A stretch of 14,264 nt of DNA from Bryobacterales bacterium (GTDB lineage Bacteria > Acidobacteriota > Terriglobia > Bryobacterales > Bryobacteraceae). Every line of letters begins with the position of its first letter. The stretch's first letter is position 1. Below are positions 1 to 6,807 of the stretch, one piece after another. Both the position numbers and the translations under genes were made by a program. The DNA is taken from positions 393-14,656 of the forward strand of contig PKYZ01000326.1 in the NCBI GenBank assembly GCA_003132865.1, given 5' to 3'. Below the pieces are notes generated by a model. It did not search any database and had not been told where the DNA came from. It saw only the letters and a program-made list of their open reading frames with translations.

Positions 1-842
1 TAGCGCGAGGCGGCATCCACCGCAGGCACGATTTCTGAAACCCGCGCATCGAGCGTGCGATCGACGCCATCCAAGGTGACCGACACCGGCTGGCCCACCC
101 GAATCGCCCCCAGCCGGGACTCTTCCACCGGCGTTTCGAGGCGGTAAGCGCCTTCGCGTTCGATGGTCAACAGCGGCGCCCCGGGCAGAGCGAGACTGCC
201 GGGATCGACCGACTTGGAGATGACGACGCCGGCGAACGGCGCCCGCACATCGGCGTAACTGCGCGTCACCTGAGCGGCGCGCACTTCCTGATCTACTTGT
301 GCCAGCTTCGAGTTCAGTTGGGCGCGCCGCGCCTGTGCCATTTCGTGGGCCGCTTGCGCGGCTTTGAGCCTGGCTGACGACTCATCGAACTCCTGGTTCG
401 AGATCGACTTCTTCTGAAAGAGGTCCTGCATGCGGCCAAACGTCACTTGCGCCAGATCGAGATTGGCCTTCGCGGCCGCGACGGCGCCGTCGGCCTCGGG
501 CACGGCACTACGAACCTCCTCGCGAGCGGCTTCAGCGCGGCGCGAACCGATGTCCAGATCGCGTGTATCGAGCGTCACCAGCATCTGGCCTTCGCGCACG
601 CGATCACCGGCCTGCACGCGCACCTCGCGCACATAGCCCGTCAACTTCGCGGAGATCACGGCCGAGGTGCGCGCCCGCACCGTACCCGCCGCCTCATAGG
701 TAGAAGGCCATGTCTCGGTGGCCGCCGTCACCGTGGACACGGCCATCGCGGGCGCCGCGGAGGCGGCGCGCTTCTCAGGCGGCGCGCCACCGCACCCCGC
801 CAGCCAGATCGCGGCCGGAATCAACAGGAAAGTCTTCGTCAT
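1..842 (-). CDS. RND-type efflux periplasmic adaptor (membrane fusion protein), C-terminus outside window
   Basis: This is the periplasmic adaptor of a tripartite efflux pump, linking an inner-membrane transporter to the TolC channel. I translated it from ATG at 842; 280 codons are visible with no stop, so it runs off the left edge. The N-terminus (MTKTFLLIPAAIWLAGC) is a lipoprotein signal with an LAGC lipobox at residues 14-17, so the protein is probably anchored by a lipid at Cys17. Next come the first half of a lipoyl/barrel-sandwich domain (GYVREVRVQAGDRVREGQ), an alpha-hairpin rich in Ala, Gln and Glu (around QDLFQKKSISNQEFDE), the second lipoyl half (VRAPFAGVVISKSVDPGS) and the start of the beta-barrel (LETPVEESRLGAIRVGQPV). 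Its ATG overlaps the stop of the upstream TolC gene as ATGA, indicating translational coupling. The inner-membrane pump should follow to the left. The substrate cannot be told. Confidence 0.9.
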   Translation of the reverse strand, partial: MTKTFLLIPAAIWLAGCGGAPPEKRAASAAPAMAVSTVTAATETWPSTYEAAGTVRARTSAVISAKLTGYVREVRVQAGDRVREGQMLVTLDTRDLDIGSRRAEAAREEVRSAVPEADGAVAAAKANLDLAQVTFGRMQDLFQKKSISNQEFDESSARLKAAQAAHEMAQARRAQLNSKLAQVDQEVRAAQVTRSYADVRAPFAGVVISKSVDPGSLALPGAPLLTIEREGAYRLETPVEESRLGAIRVGQPVSVTLDGVDRTLDARVSEIVPAVDAASR

Positions 843-2188
843 CGAGATCCCTCGTTCAGAATTTCCGAATCCGCCGTCAGCGTCCCCGCCGCCAGTTCCA
901 GCATCGCGGCGGCGACGCGTTGGTCGTGTATGGCGGTCAAGTGCCGGGACCGCGCTTCGATCACCGCCGTCTCGGTGCGAAGTAAGTCTGTAACATTGCT
1001 CATCCCGCTTTCGTAGCGGTTTTGCGTGATGCGAAGGCTCTCTTCCGCCTCTGCGACGGACGCTTTGGCCACCTCGATGCGTTGTGCGGCGGCGCATAGA
1101 TCGGCATACGCCCGGCGGACCTGGAGCCGGATGGCGGAGCTGGCGCGCTCCTGCTCGGCCTCGCTCCGGCGCAGCGCGAACCGGCTTTCCTCGATGCGCG
1201 CCTTGTCGCTGAATCCGTTGAACAGGTTCCAACGCAGTCCGATCGAAACCAGCCAGTTGGCGCCCCCTTTGTCGTAGAAGCGCTGCCGATCCGCCTCGAA
1301 GGCGGCGTGAACGCCTACCTGCGGCAGAAGGTTGCTGCGCGCCGTGGACGCCTGGTTTTCGGCCAGGCTGGTCGCCAGCTTTGCCAGGCGAGCCTCGGGT
1401 CTGCCGGCGACAGCGTTCCTTTCATAATCCGCCAGCAGTCCCTGGGGCAGATTCAGGGGCGCGAGCGGCGTGCTCAGAGTGTGCGGCGCGTCCAGCGGCA
1501 GACCAAGCGCGTCGTTCAGCGCCGCGCGGGCCACGTCGAGATCGGCCGCGCGCCGGATCTGTTGCTCGCGCACACCGGCCAGATGAACGCGGATCGAGAG
1601 CACGTCGGCATCGGTGGACATCCCCGCGGCCCGCACCGCTTGGGCACGATCGAGGTCGGCCTCCGCCGATCGCATGGCCTGGTTGGTCGCATTGAGTTGC
1701 TCCACGCCCAACAGGCTGTCGTGATACGACTGGATCACGCTTGCAATTACTTCCATCTGGGTGCGCCGGCCCTCCTCGCTGGCAAGCTCCTTCGTCAACT
1801 CGGCCGAGCGCACGGCGTGCCTGGTCTGACCCGCGTCGTAGAGCGTTTCGTCCGCCGTAACTTGCGATTGGAAGTTATTCAGGAAATCGGGGCGGTTCAG
1901 CGGCCCAACCTGGAAGTTCTGCTCCCCGAATTGATGCTGTGTCAGTAAAGAGGAGAATACAAAGACCGGATTGTCGCTCCGGGCCCAAGATTCGGAATAG
2001 TTGACCTTTGGCAAGTAACCGCCCCGCGCCTCCGCGATGCGGCTTTCCGCCGCCTTTCGTGAGGCGACGGAGGCCTCCATGGACTTATTCTTGTCCAGCG
2101 CCAGGTGAACTGCGTCCTTTAGCGACATTGAGTCTTGTGCCGCACCCGGCAGCGGCCACAAGACCAGCATGAGCAGTGTTTTCTTCAT
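839..2188 (-). CDS. TolC-family outer membrane efflux protein
   Basis: This is the outer-membrane channel component of an efflux system, 449 residues, the usual length for the family. A signal peptide is visible (MKKTLLMLVLWPLPGAAQ), followed by the typical opening of the family (SLKDAVHLALDKNKSMEA). Two repeats of long amphipathic helices follow, rich in Ala, Glu, Arg and Leu, with TolC-like segments such as LRWNLFNGFSDKARIEES and RYESGMSNVTDLLRTETAV near the C-terminus. It is the first gene of a minus-strand operon and its stop overlaps the ATG of the adaptor gene. A short purine-rich stretch (AAGAGG) lies only two bases before the ATG, a tight spacing, so the start is likely but not certain. 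A palindrome just upstream (2225-2241) may hold its repressor site. The substrate is unknown. Confidence 0.93.
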   Translation of the reverse strand: MKKTLLMLVLWPLPGAAQDSMSLKDAVHLALDKNKSMEASVASRKAAESRIAEARGGYLPKVNYSESWARSDNPVFVFSSLLTQHQFGEQNFQVGPLNRPDFLNNFQSQVTADETLYDAGQTRHAVRSAELTKELASEEGRRTQMEVIASVIQSYHDSLLGVEQLNATNQAMRSAEADLDRAQAVRAAGMSTDADVLSIRVHLAGVREQQIRRAADLDVARAALNDALGLPLDAPHTLSTPLAPLNLPQGLLADYERNAVAGRPEARLAKLATSLAENQASTARSNLLPQVGVHAAFEADRQRFYDKGGANWLVSIGLRWNLFNGFSDKARIEESRFALRRSEAEQERASSAIRLQVRRAYADLCAAAQRIEVAKASVAEAEESLRITQNRYESGMSNVTDLLRTETAVIEARSRHLTAIHDQRVAAAMLELAAGTLTADSEILNEGSR

Positions 2189-2224
2189 TGCCTCTTGGTT
2201 CTCAGGATGCAGTTGGCGGGTCCA

Positions 2225-2250
2225 GGTGACAGCGCGTCACCAGCGTCACC
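2225..2250. promoter_or_regulatory. Candidate operator: GGTGAC-N5-GTCACC plus a third half-site
   Basis: GGTGAC at 2225-2230 and GTCACC at 2236-2241 form a perfect 6-base dyad with a 5-base centre. A further GTCACC at 2245-2250 makes a 9-base direct repeat with the second arm (GCGTCACC plus one base). The site lies in the 105-base gap between the divergent TolC and OsmC genes, where a repressor of an efflux operon would be expected. No regulator gene is adjacent, and I see no clear -35/-10 pair, so the role is inferred from position and symmetry alone. Confidence 0.4.
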
Positions 2251-2293
2251 TTTCGAGGGCGTTTGCATCTCTTGAAGCAGCAAGGGAGATTTC

Positions 2294-2701
2294 ATGGAAG
2301 TATGCGCGCAATATCTCGGGAATTCGAAGTTCGAAGTCGCGGCCCGAGGTCATCGGGTGATTTGCGACCAACCGCTTGATAACGGCGGCTCGGACGAAGG
2401 TATGTCGCCGCCGGAGTTCCTGTTGGCGTCGCTCGCCACTTGCGCTGCTTATTACGCGGCTCAGTACTTGAAGGCGCGTGGACTGCCTGCCGACGACTTA
2501 ACGGTGCGAGTCAACGCGGAAAAGGCAGCGCAGCCGGCCCGCTTGGCGTCTTTCCAAATCGACGTGATGGCCCCCGGCCTGGACGATCATCACCAAACGG
2601 GTATTCTGCGCGCCGTAAAAGCATGTTTGATTCACAACACGCTGTTGGGACTGCCCCGTATCGAAATCGCGGTCAATCGGGCGGCGCTCGCACCGGCCTA
2701 G
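2294..2701 (+). CDS. OsmC-like family protein
   Basis: A cytoplasmic protein of 135 residues in the OsmC/Ohr-like fold family, whose best-known members reduce organic hydroperoxides with a pair of cysteines. The hallmark segment is GMSPPEFLLASLATCAAYYA (about residues 36-55), with the first conserved Cys in SLATC, followed by the helix that ends in YLKARGLPAD. The second Cys is in RAVKACLIHNTL, just before the conserved HNTL end of the domain. A good ribosome site (AGGGAGA) lies shortly before the ATG, which supports the start. It reads away from the efflux operon and toward the sigma factor gene, 41 bases downstream. Both cysteines are present, so peroxidase activity is possible, but YhfA-like members lack a proven substrate and the exact activity cannot be read from the sequence. 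Confidence 0.87.
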   Translation: MEVCAQYLGNSKFEVAARGHRVICDQPLDNGGSDEGMSPPEFLLASLATCAAYYAAQYLKARGLPADDLTVRVNAEKAAQPARLASFQIDVMAPGLDDHHQTGILRAVKACLIHNTLLGLPRIEIAVNRAALAPA

Positions 2702-2718
2702 CGCATCGCCGAGCCCGC

Positions 2719-2724
2719 TACAAT
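2719..2724 (+). promoter_or_regulatory. Possible -10 element (TACAAT) before the sigma factor gene
   Basis: TACAAT lies in the 41-base gap between the OsmC stop and the TTG start of the sigma factor, and matches the housekeeping -10 at five of six bases. No convincing -35 is seen at the right distance, so this is weak. The sigma gene could instead be read through from the OsmC gene. Confidence 0.25.
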
Positions 2725-2742
2725 TAGAAGCGGTGCCGGGCT

Positions 2743-3369
2743 TTGGAACGGGAAACGGAAATTGAACTTGCGCGGAAATTGATTGCTGGAGAACCAGGGG
2801 CGTTTGACCGCTTTGTGGAACACTTCCGCACCAAGATCTTCCACTACAGTTGGCTGATGTGCGGGCAGCGCGAAGACGCCGAGGAAGTGGCGCAGGAGAC
2901 ATTGCTCAAAGTGTTTGAGAATTTCGAAGATCTCCGCGAACCCGAGCGGGTCCGTCCATGGGTTTTTCGAATCGCCAAGAACGCCTGCCTGATGAAGCGG
3001 CGCAAGAGCGTGTTCGCTCCATCGCAGGAGCTATCGCTCGACGACTTCATCCCGGCGATGGACCACGAGGGCGGCCATGCCAAGCTCCAAATCGCCGATT
3101 GGTCCAGGCTGCCCGATCGTCAGGTCCTCCAATCGGAGTTGAAGCAAGTGCTCGATCGGGCAATCGGCGCCCTGCCGGTGAACTACCGGTCCGTAATCCT
3201 GCTGCGGGATGTGGAGGAATTGTCCACGGCCGAGACCGCCCAAATCCTCGATCTGACGGAGGACGTCGTCAAGACGCGCTTGCATCGCGCTCGTTTGGCT
3301 GTCCGCCAAACGTTGGATGAATACCTGCGGACCGATGGCCGCATGCCGGTTCTTGCCACTGACACGTGA
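2743..3369 (+). CDS. ECF-family RNA polymerase sigma factor
   Basis: A 208-residue extracytoplasmic-function sigma factor that would direct RNA polymerase to a small regulon. Region 2 runs from about residue 20 to 90 (FDRFVEHFRTKIFHYSWLM; AEEVAQETLLKVFENFEDL; RVRPWVFRIAKNACLMKRRK) and region 4 from about 135 to 195 (LDRAIGALPVNYRSVILLRD; ELSTAETAQILDLTEDVVKT; RLHRARLAVRQTLDEYLR). The start is TTG: no ATG or GTG lies in frame near it, and the homologous part begins within a few residues, so the start is constrained although no good ribosome site is seen. A small protein with a zinc anti-sigma motif begins 10 bases after the stop, suggesting a sigma/anti-sigma pair. The linker between regions 2 and 4 is rather long. 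What it senses and controls is not visible here. Confidence 0.92.
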   Translation: MERETEIELARKLIAGEPGAFDRFVEHFRTKIFHYSWLMCGQREDAEEVAQETLLKVFENFEDLREPERVRPWVFRIAKNACLMKRRKSVFAPSQELSLDDFIPAMDHEGGHAKLQIADWSRLPDRQVLQSELKQVLDRAIGALPVNYRSVILLRDVEELSTAETAQILDLTEDVVKTRLHRARLAVRQTLDEYLRTDGRMPVLATDT

Positions 3370-3379
3370 GGTGGATGAG

Positions 3380-3655
3380 ATGGAATCGCACGAACGCACT
3401 GAGAAATGCAAGGAGATCTTTTCACTGCTGTCCGAGTATCTGAACCTGGAGCTTCCGCCCGGCGCCTGCCAGGAAATCGAAACTCACCTCGCCGGGTGTC
3501 CGCCCTGCATTGAGTTTGCAGAGAGCCTCCGCAAGACGGTGGAACTCTGCCGCGGTTACCGGCCAACAGAGCTGCCCGAGCCCATGGGAAAGAAGGCCCG
3601 GGAACAGTTGCAGGCCGCATACCGGAAAATGCTCGCGGCGCGGGGCGGATCCTAA
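3380..3655 (+). CDS. Putative zinc-finger (ZAS-type) anti-sigma factor
   Basis: A soluble protein of 91 residues that probably binds and holds the sigma factor encoded just upstream. It has the zf-HC2/ZAS pattern: Cys10 near the N-terminus, then His36-x3-Cys40-x2-Cys43 (THLAGCPPC). This is the zinc site of redox-type anti-sigma factors such as RsrA. No membrane segment is present, so the sensor is cytoplasmic. I chose ATG 3380, not the longer reading frame from 3317, because GAGG lies at a good distance before it, and the longer start would overlap the sigma gene by 53 bases and add unrelated residues. An extra cysteine (Cys30) lies inside the motif region. Its position next to an OsmC-like gene makes a thiol or peroxide signal plausible, but that is inference. 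Confidence 0.82.
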   Translation: MESHERTEKCKEIFSLLSEYLNLELPPGACQEIETHLAGCPPCIEFAESLRKTVELCRGYRPTELPEPMGKKAREQLQAAYRKMLAARGGS

Positions 3656-3686
3656 ACTGGTTGACGTTATAAGTTAGCATCGGTTT

Positions 3687-5480
3687 ATGCTTCGCGTGCG
3701 CCACTACGCCTGGCGTGTCCTGCCGCTGCTGCTGTTACTCGCGCTCTACTGGCCGGGGCTCACTAACTGGTTTTACCAGGACGACTTCGGCTGGCTCAAC
3801 CTGCGGCACGACGTCCACTCCGTTCGCGACTTAGGGCCGGCGCTGTTCGCTCCCAAAGCGCACGGCAATATACGGCCGCTCGGCGAGAGCGCCTATTTCC
3901 TGGTGCTTTCCTCGCTATTTGGCGTGGAGGCGCTGCCGTTCCGCATCTGGGCGTTCGCCACGCAAATGGCCAGCCTGGTCTTGCTGGGCAGCGTCGTCCG
4001 GCGGCTGACCGCATCGCGCGCGGCGGGATTCTGGGCGCAGGTTCTGTGGATCGCCAACTCCGGCCTGGCTGCCGCCATGTGTTGGACTTCGATCTACAAC
4101 CAGATCTTAAGCGGCTTCTTCTTTCTGCTGGCCTTCTGGTTCTTGCTGCGGCACATCGAAAGCGGCGCCGCGCGAGATGCCATCGGACACTGGGCGGCAT
4201 TTGTGCTGGGCCTGGGCGCGCTGGAGACCAACGTAGTGTATCCGGCCATCGCGGCGGTTTACACGCTGCTGTTTGCGCGGGCATATCTGAAGAAGGTCCT
4301 GCCGATGTTTCTGGTCTCCGCGGTTTTTATTTTGGTCCACTTCCGATTTGCGCCGCCGCCGCGTGATGGCGTATATGCATTGCATTTCGGCGGCCGGATA
4401 TTCTCCTCGCTTTGGACTTACTGGACGTGGGCACTCGGACCCTCGCGGCTGGCGTTCGCGCTACTGAGTTGCGCGGTGCTAGGGCTGCTCGTGTGGAGTG
4501 TGCGCGCGCGGCAATGGATCCCGCTGTTCGGCGTCGCGTGGTTCGTCATCGTCATTGGCCCGTACCTGCCGCTCAGCGATCACAAGATGGATTACTACCT
4601 GACGGTTCCCGTGGCCGGCCTCGCGCTCGTGGGCGCTGCGGCGATCGCGTGGGCGTGGCGCTCAAGGTGGCGTTCGAAATGGATGTGGCGAGCCGCCGCG
4701 GCGGCGTGCGTGGCGATCTATCTCGGCACATCGCTCGCGGCCGCGTGGACGATCGCCCGCTGGCATCATGACCGCGGCGTGCGCGTGGAAGATCTGGTCC
4801 TGGGCGTGGCCGACATACACGAAGCCCAGCCCGGCAGCATCATCCTGCTCGACGGTGTCGACTCGGACCTGTTCTGGTCCGGAATCGTGGACGTGCCATT
4901 CCGGGCGATGGAGATCCCGCATGTGTACCTGGCGCCGGGATCGGAGGCGCGGATTCAGGCGCCGCCGGACCTGACGGTCAAATACATTCTGCCGCTGGCG
5001 CTGACGCTGCGGGCCTTGCAGGACGGGCGCGCGGTGGTCTATCAGGTGGATGGACCCGCGCTGCGCAACGTCACGGCTCGCTACCGTGGGATGGCCGAGG
5101 CATTGTGGAAGCCGGAGACGCCCCGCTTCATCAACCTGGGCGATACCGCGTTCGCGGAGTATGCCGGCGCGGGTTGGGACGAATGCGCGGGCGGATACCG
5201 CGGCTATAGAATGTTGCGCGGGGAAGCCACGGTGCATATAGGCGGGCCGCACGGACCGGACGATCGTCTGCATATCGGCGTGTTTCGCACCACTGACTTT
5301 CATCTTGGCGTGCGTGTGGATGGCGCGGATCTGCGTGCGGAGGTGATGCAGCGGGGCGGCGAGTTGACGGAGTTGGGCGTCCGGCTGCCTGCCGCGCTTG
5401 TCGGAAAGCCCGAGATCGAGGTGACGCTTTCGAACGGCAATCCGGAGCCGCTGAAGTTCGGGTTTATGGAGATTCGGTAG
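3687..5480 (+). CDS. Multi-pass membrane protein, GT-C glycosyltransferase-like
   Basis: A 597-residue integral membrane protein. An N-terminal membrane helix (VLPLLLLLALYWPGL) is followed at once by a loop with an acidic pair, FYQDDFGWL (Asp32-Asp33). That is the usual place and look of the first-loop catalytic acidic residue in GT-C enzymes, which transfer sugars from lipid-phosphate donors on the outer face of the membrane. The loop then has NIRPLGESAYF, and about nine or ten further hydrophobic helices extend to about residue 360. The last 230 residues are mostly soluble and I do not recognise them. The ATG has no clear ribosome site; TATAAG at 3668-3673 is a possible -10. It follows the anti-sigma gene by 31 bases on the same strand but need not be functionally linked. 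The acceptor and donor are unknown; a non-enzymatic membrane protein is also possible. Confidence 0.68.
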   Translation: MLRVRHYAWRVLPLLLLLALYWPGLTNWFYQDDFGWLNLRHDVHSVRDLGPALFAPKAHGNIRPLGESAYFLVLSSLFGVEALPFRIWAFATQMASLVLLGSVVRRLTASRAAGFWAQVLWIANSGLAAAMCWTSIYNQILSGFFFLLAFWFLLRHIESGAARDAIGHWAAFVLGLGALETNVVYPAIAAVYTLLFARAYLKKVLPMFLVSAVFILVHFRFAPPPRDGVYALHFGGRIFSSLWTYWTWALGPSRLAFALLSCAVLGLLVWSVRARQWIPLFGVAWFVIVIGPYLPLSDHKMDYYLTVPVAGLALVGAAAIAWAWRSRWRSKWMWRAAAAACVAIYLGTSLAAAWTIARWHHDRGVRVEDLVLGVADIHEAQPGSIILLDGVDSDLFWSGIVDVPFRAMEIPHVYLAPGSEARIQAPPDLTVKYILPLALTLRALQDGRAVVYQVDGPALRNVTARYRGMAEALWKPETPRFINLGDTAFAEYAGAGWDECAGGYRGYRMLRGEATVHIGGPHGPDDRLHIGVFRTTDFHLGVRVDGADLRAEVMQRGGELTELGVRLPAALVGKPEIEVTLSNGNPEPLKFGFMEIR

Positions 5481-5498
5481 TGGGCCATCTTGCTACCG
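5475..5498. terminator. Stem-loop between convergent genes (CGGTAG/CTACCG)
   Basis: CGGTAG at 5475-5480 pairs perfectly with CTACCG at 5493-5498 around a 12-base loop, and two G-U pairs can extend the stem. It overlaps the stop of the membrane protein gene and sits in the 36-base gap before the end of the convergent propeller gene, so it could act in both directions. There is no run of T on either side, so it is only a weak terminator candidate. Confidence 0.3.
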
Positions 5499-5516
5499 GG
5501 CGAAATCGCGCTTCGG

Positions 5517-6536
5517 TCAATCCTCAGCCTGAACTACTGCAACGCCGTTGGCCGCGCCGCTGATGGTGGCCGCCGTTTGCAGGGTCAGGTTGCCGTCCTC
5601 GTCGACACTGAAGATCGACAGATGCGACAGCGAGCCGCTACCGTCGATCACGGCTACCAATCCCTCGCCCGAGGCGATGTCGGTCGGATCGCCATTGAGC
5701 GACGCTGCAACGGCCGAGACTTGCACGATCCTTTGCCCGTAGACGGCATATCGTGAAACGCTCATGCTCGGCGAATTACTCGAAAACAGGTACGGTCCCA
5801 CCAGCGTCAGCCAGCAAGGAGCGTTCTGTGTGCCGGAGCTGGTGACGGTCAGAATGGCGCCATTGCGGACCAACGAGATCTCGTTGGCATGCGCGATGGT
5901 GACGTACGCATTGTCGCCGCGCGTAACCAGTCCCAAAGGCGTATTGACGTTGGCCGGAATGTTCCGTACCGGCGTGGCGATCCCACGCACAGCTCCGCCG
6001 GGAAACAGGTTTACTGTCTCAATCATGTTGCTTTTTTCCGTGATGATGAGCTGGTTTTCGACAACACCGGCCTGGGCTGCGGACCCATCCGCCTTGATCA
6101 GCGCCACCTCTCCATCGGGAGTGGGATTTACATTGGATCCGTCCATCCGGTGGGATTCAACCTCTGTCGTCCCGAGAATGTATAGGTGGCCGGCGCCGAA
6201 AGCTACGCTGACCGGGTTGGAGATCGTGGGCACCAATTGTTTCATCTGGAAGCCCTGGCTCCCGAGTTCAAACATGGACACGTTCAGCGAGCTGAAATTC
6301 ACGACAGCGACCAGGTTGCCTCGCGCCTCAATGCCGCCAGCATTGCCGCTGACGCCGCCCTGCCCCCCCGTAAGAACCGTCTGGATCAGCGTGCCGCCAG
6401 AGTTGTAAACCAGGAGCTGGTTCGTGGTAGCGTTCGACGCCGTAACCACCAGAACGTCCTTACCAGTATTGGCCTGAACGGCACTAGCCGCGCCAATGAG
6501 CGGGACCATTATGCTCAAAAAACCAAACTTCGTCAT
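5517..6536 (-). CDS. Secreted beta-propeller-like protein of unknown function
   Basis: A 339-residue exported protein. It has a signal peptide (MTKFGFLSIMVPLIGAASAVQA, cut near residue 22), then repeated units of about 40 residues that look like propeller blades: DVLVVTASNATTNQLLVYNS, GNLVAVVNFSSLNVSMFEL, NPVSVAFGAGHLYILGT, PLGLVTRGDNAYVTIAH, PCWLTLVGPYLFSSNSPSMS and GLVAVIDGSGSLSHLSIFSV. This is the pattern of YVTN or 6-phosphogluconolactonase-like propellers, but I see no active-site residues to claim lactonase activity. A strong ribosome site (AGGAGGAG) precedes the ATG. The leader has two perfect stem-loops, and a GTAACT-N16-CGAA promoter lies upstream, matching the one facing the divergent sigma factor operon. 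It is therefore a probable target of that sigma factor. Confidence 0.78.
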   Translation of the reverse strand: MTKFGFLSIMVPLIGAASAVQANTGKDVLVVTASNATTNQLLVYNSGGTLIQTVLTGGQGGVSGNAGGIEARGNLVAVVNFSSLNVSMFELGSQGFQMKQLVPTISNPVSVAFGAGHLYILGTTEVESHRMDGSNVNPTPDGEVALIKADGSAAQAGVVENQLIITEKSNMIETVNLFPGGAVRGIATPVRNIPANVNTPLGLVTRGDNAYVTIAHANEISLVRNGAILTVTSSGTQNAPCWLTLVGPYLFSSNSPSMSVSRYAVYGQRIVQVSAVAASLNGDPTDIASGEGLVAVIDGSGSLSHLSIFSVDEDGNLTLQTAATISGAANGVAVVQAED

Positions 6537-6558
6537 CGACTCCTCCTAAAATTTTCTT

Positions 6559-6593
6559 GCGCCAACGTGGCGCGACTCGCAGCCAAGCGAGTC
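6559..6593 (-). promoter_or_regulatory. Tandem perfect stem-loops in the propeller gene leader
   Basis: In transcript order, GACTCGC/GCGAGTC (6593-6574; 7-base stem, 6-base loop) is followed without a gap by GCGCCA/TGGCGC (6573-6559; 6-base stem, 3-base loop). Both stems are perfect. They fall between the predicted promoter and the ribosome site at about 6540-6547. They could stabilise the 5' end or control translation; no known riboswitch class is recognised. Confidence 0.5.
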
Positions 6594-6605
6594 TTCAGAC
6601 TGTTA

Positions 6606-6631
6606 TTCGATGCAGGGCGGAAGAAAGTTAC
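6606..6631 (-). promoter_or_regulatory. Predicted ECF (SigF-like) promoter for the propeller gene
   Basis: On the minus strand GTAACT (6631-6626) is followed after exactly 16 bases by CGAA (6609-6606). The same layout, in a longer shared context (CCGTAACTTTC-N10-CATCG), appears on the plus strand at 6667-6692 facing the sigma operon. I recall GTAACC-N16-CGAA as the motif of Caulobacter SigF, whose anti-sigma factor is NrsF; that comparison is from memory. Transcription would start near 6599, leaving a leader of about 60 bases. Confidence 0.6.
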
Positions 6632-6668
6632 GGTGGCGATCCGCGGGGCGGCGCCGAACAGCCACTCC

Positions 6669-6694
6669 GTAACTTTCCGGCGGCGTCCATCGTA
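6669..6694 (+). promoter_or_regulatory. Predicted ECF (SigF-like) promoter for the sigma/NrsF operon
   Basis: GTAACT (6669-6674), a 16-base spacer and CGTA (6691-6694) face the sigma factor gene. The 11-base block CCGTAACTTTC at 6667-6677 is identical to the block on the other strand at 6633-6623, and both are followed 10 bases later by CATCG. This suggests autoregulation by the sigma factor. The leader would be about 105 bases long. Outside these shared blocks the two sites differ, so the conserved parts look selected. Confidence 0.55.
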
Positions 6695-6807
6695 TATTCC
6701 CTGCTAGGATTGGTATGAAACACCACTAATGGCGCGGGAAAGGCGCCTTAGACGGGGCGCGCGAGCTCGATGCCCCTGGTAATCACTGGGTTAGCAGCTT
6801 CTCCCTC

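Noticed and set aside
1307..1948. 213-codon open frame on the plus strand
   Set aside because: It is antisense to the TolC-family gene, which is full length and well supported.
3317..3379. Longer start for the zinc anti-sigma protein
   Set aside because: It would overlap the sigma gene by 53 bases and has no ribosome site, while ATG 3380 has GAGG at a suitable distance.
3661..3692. TTGACG at 3661 as the -35 of a promoter for the GT-C-like gene
   Set aside because: With a 17-base spacer the -10 would fall on TTATGC at the start codon itself, so the pair is not convincing; TATAAG at 3668 has no -35.
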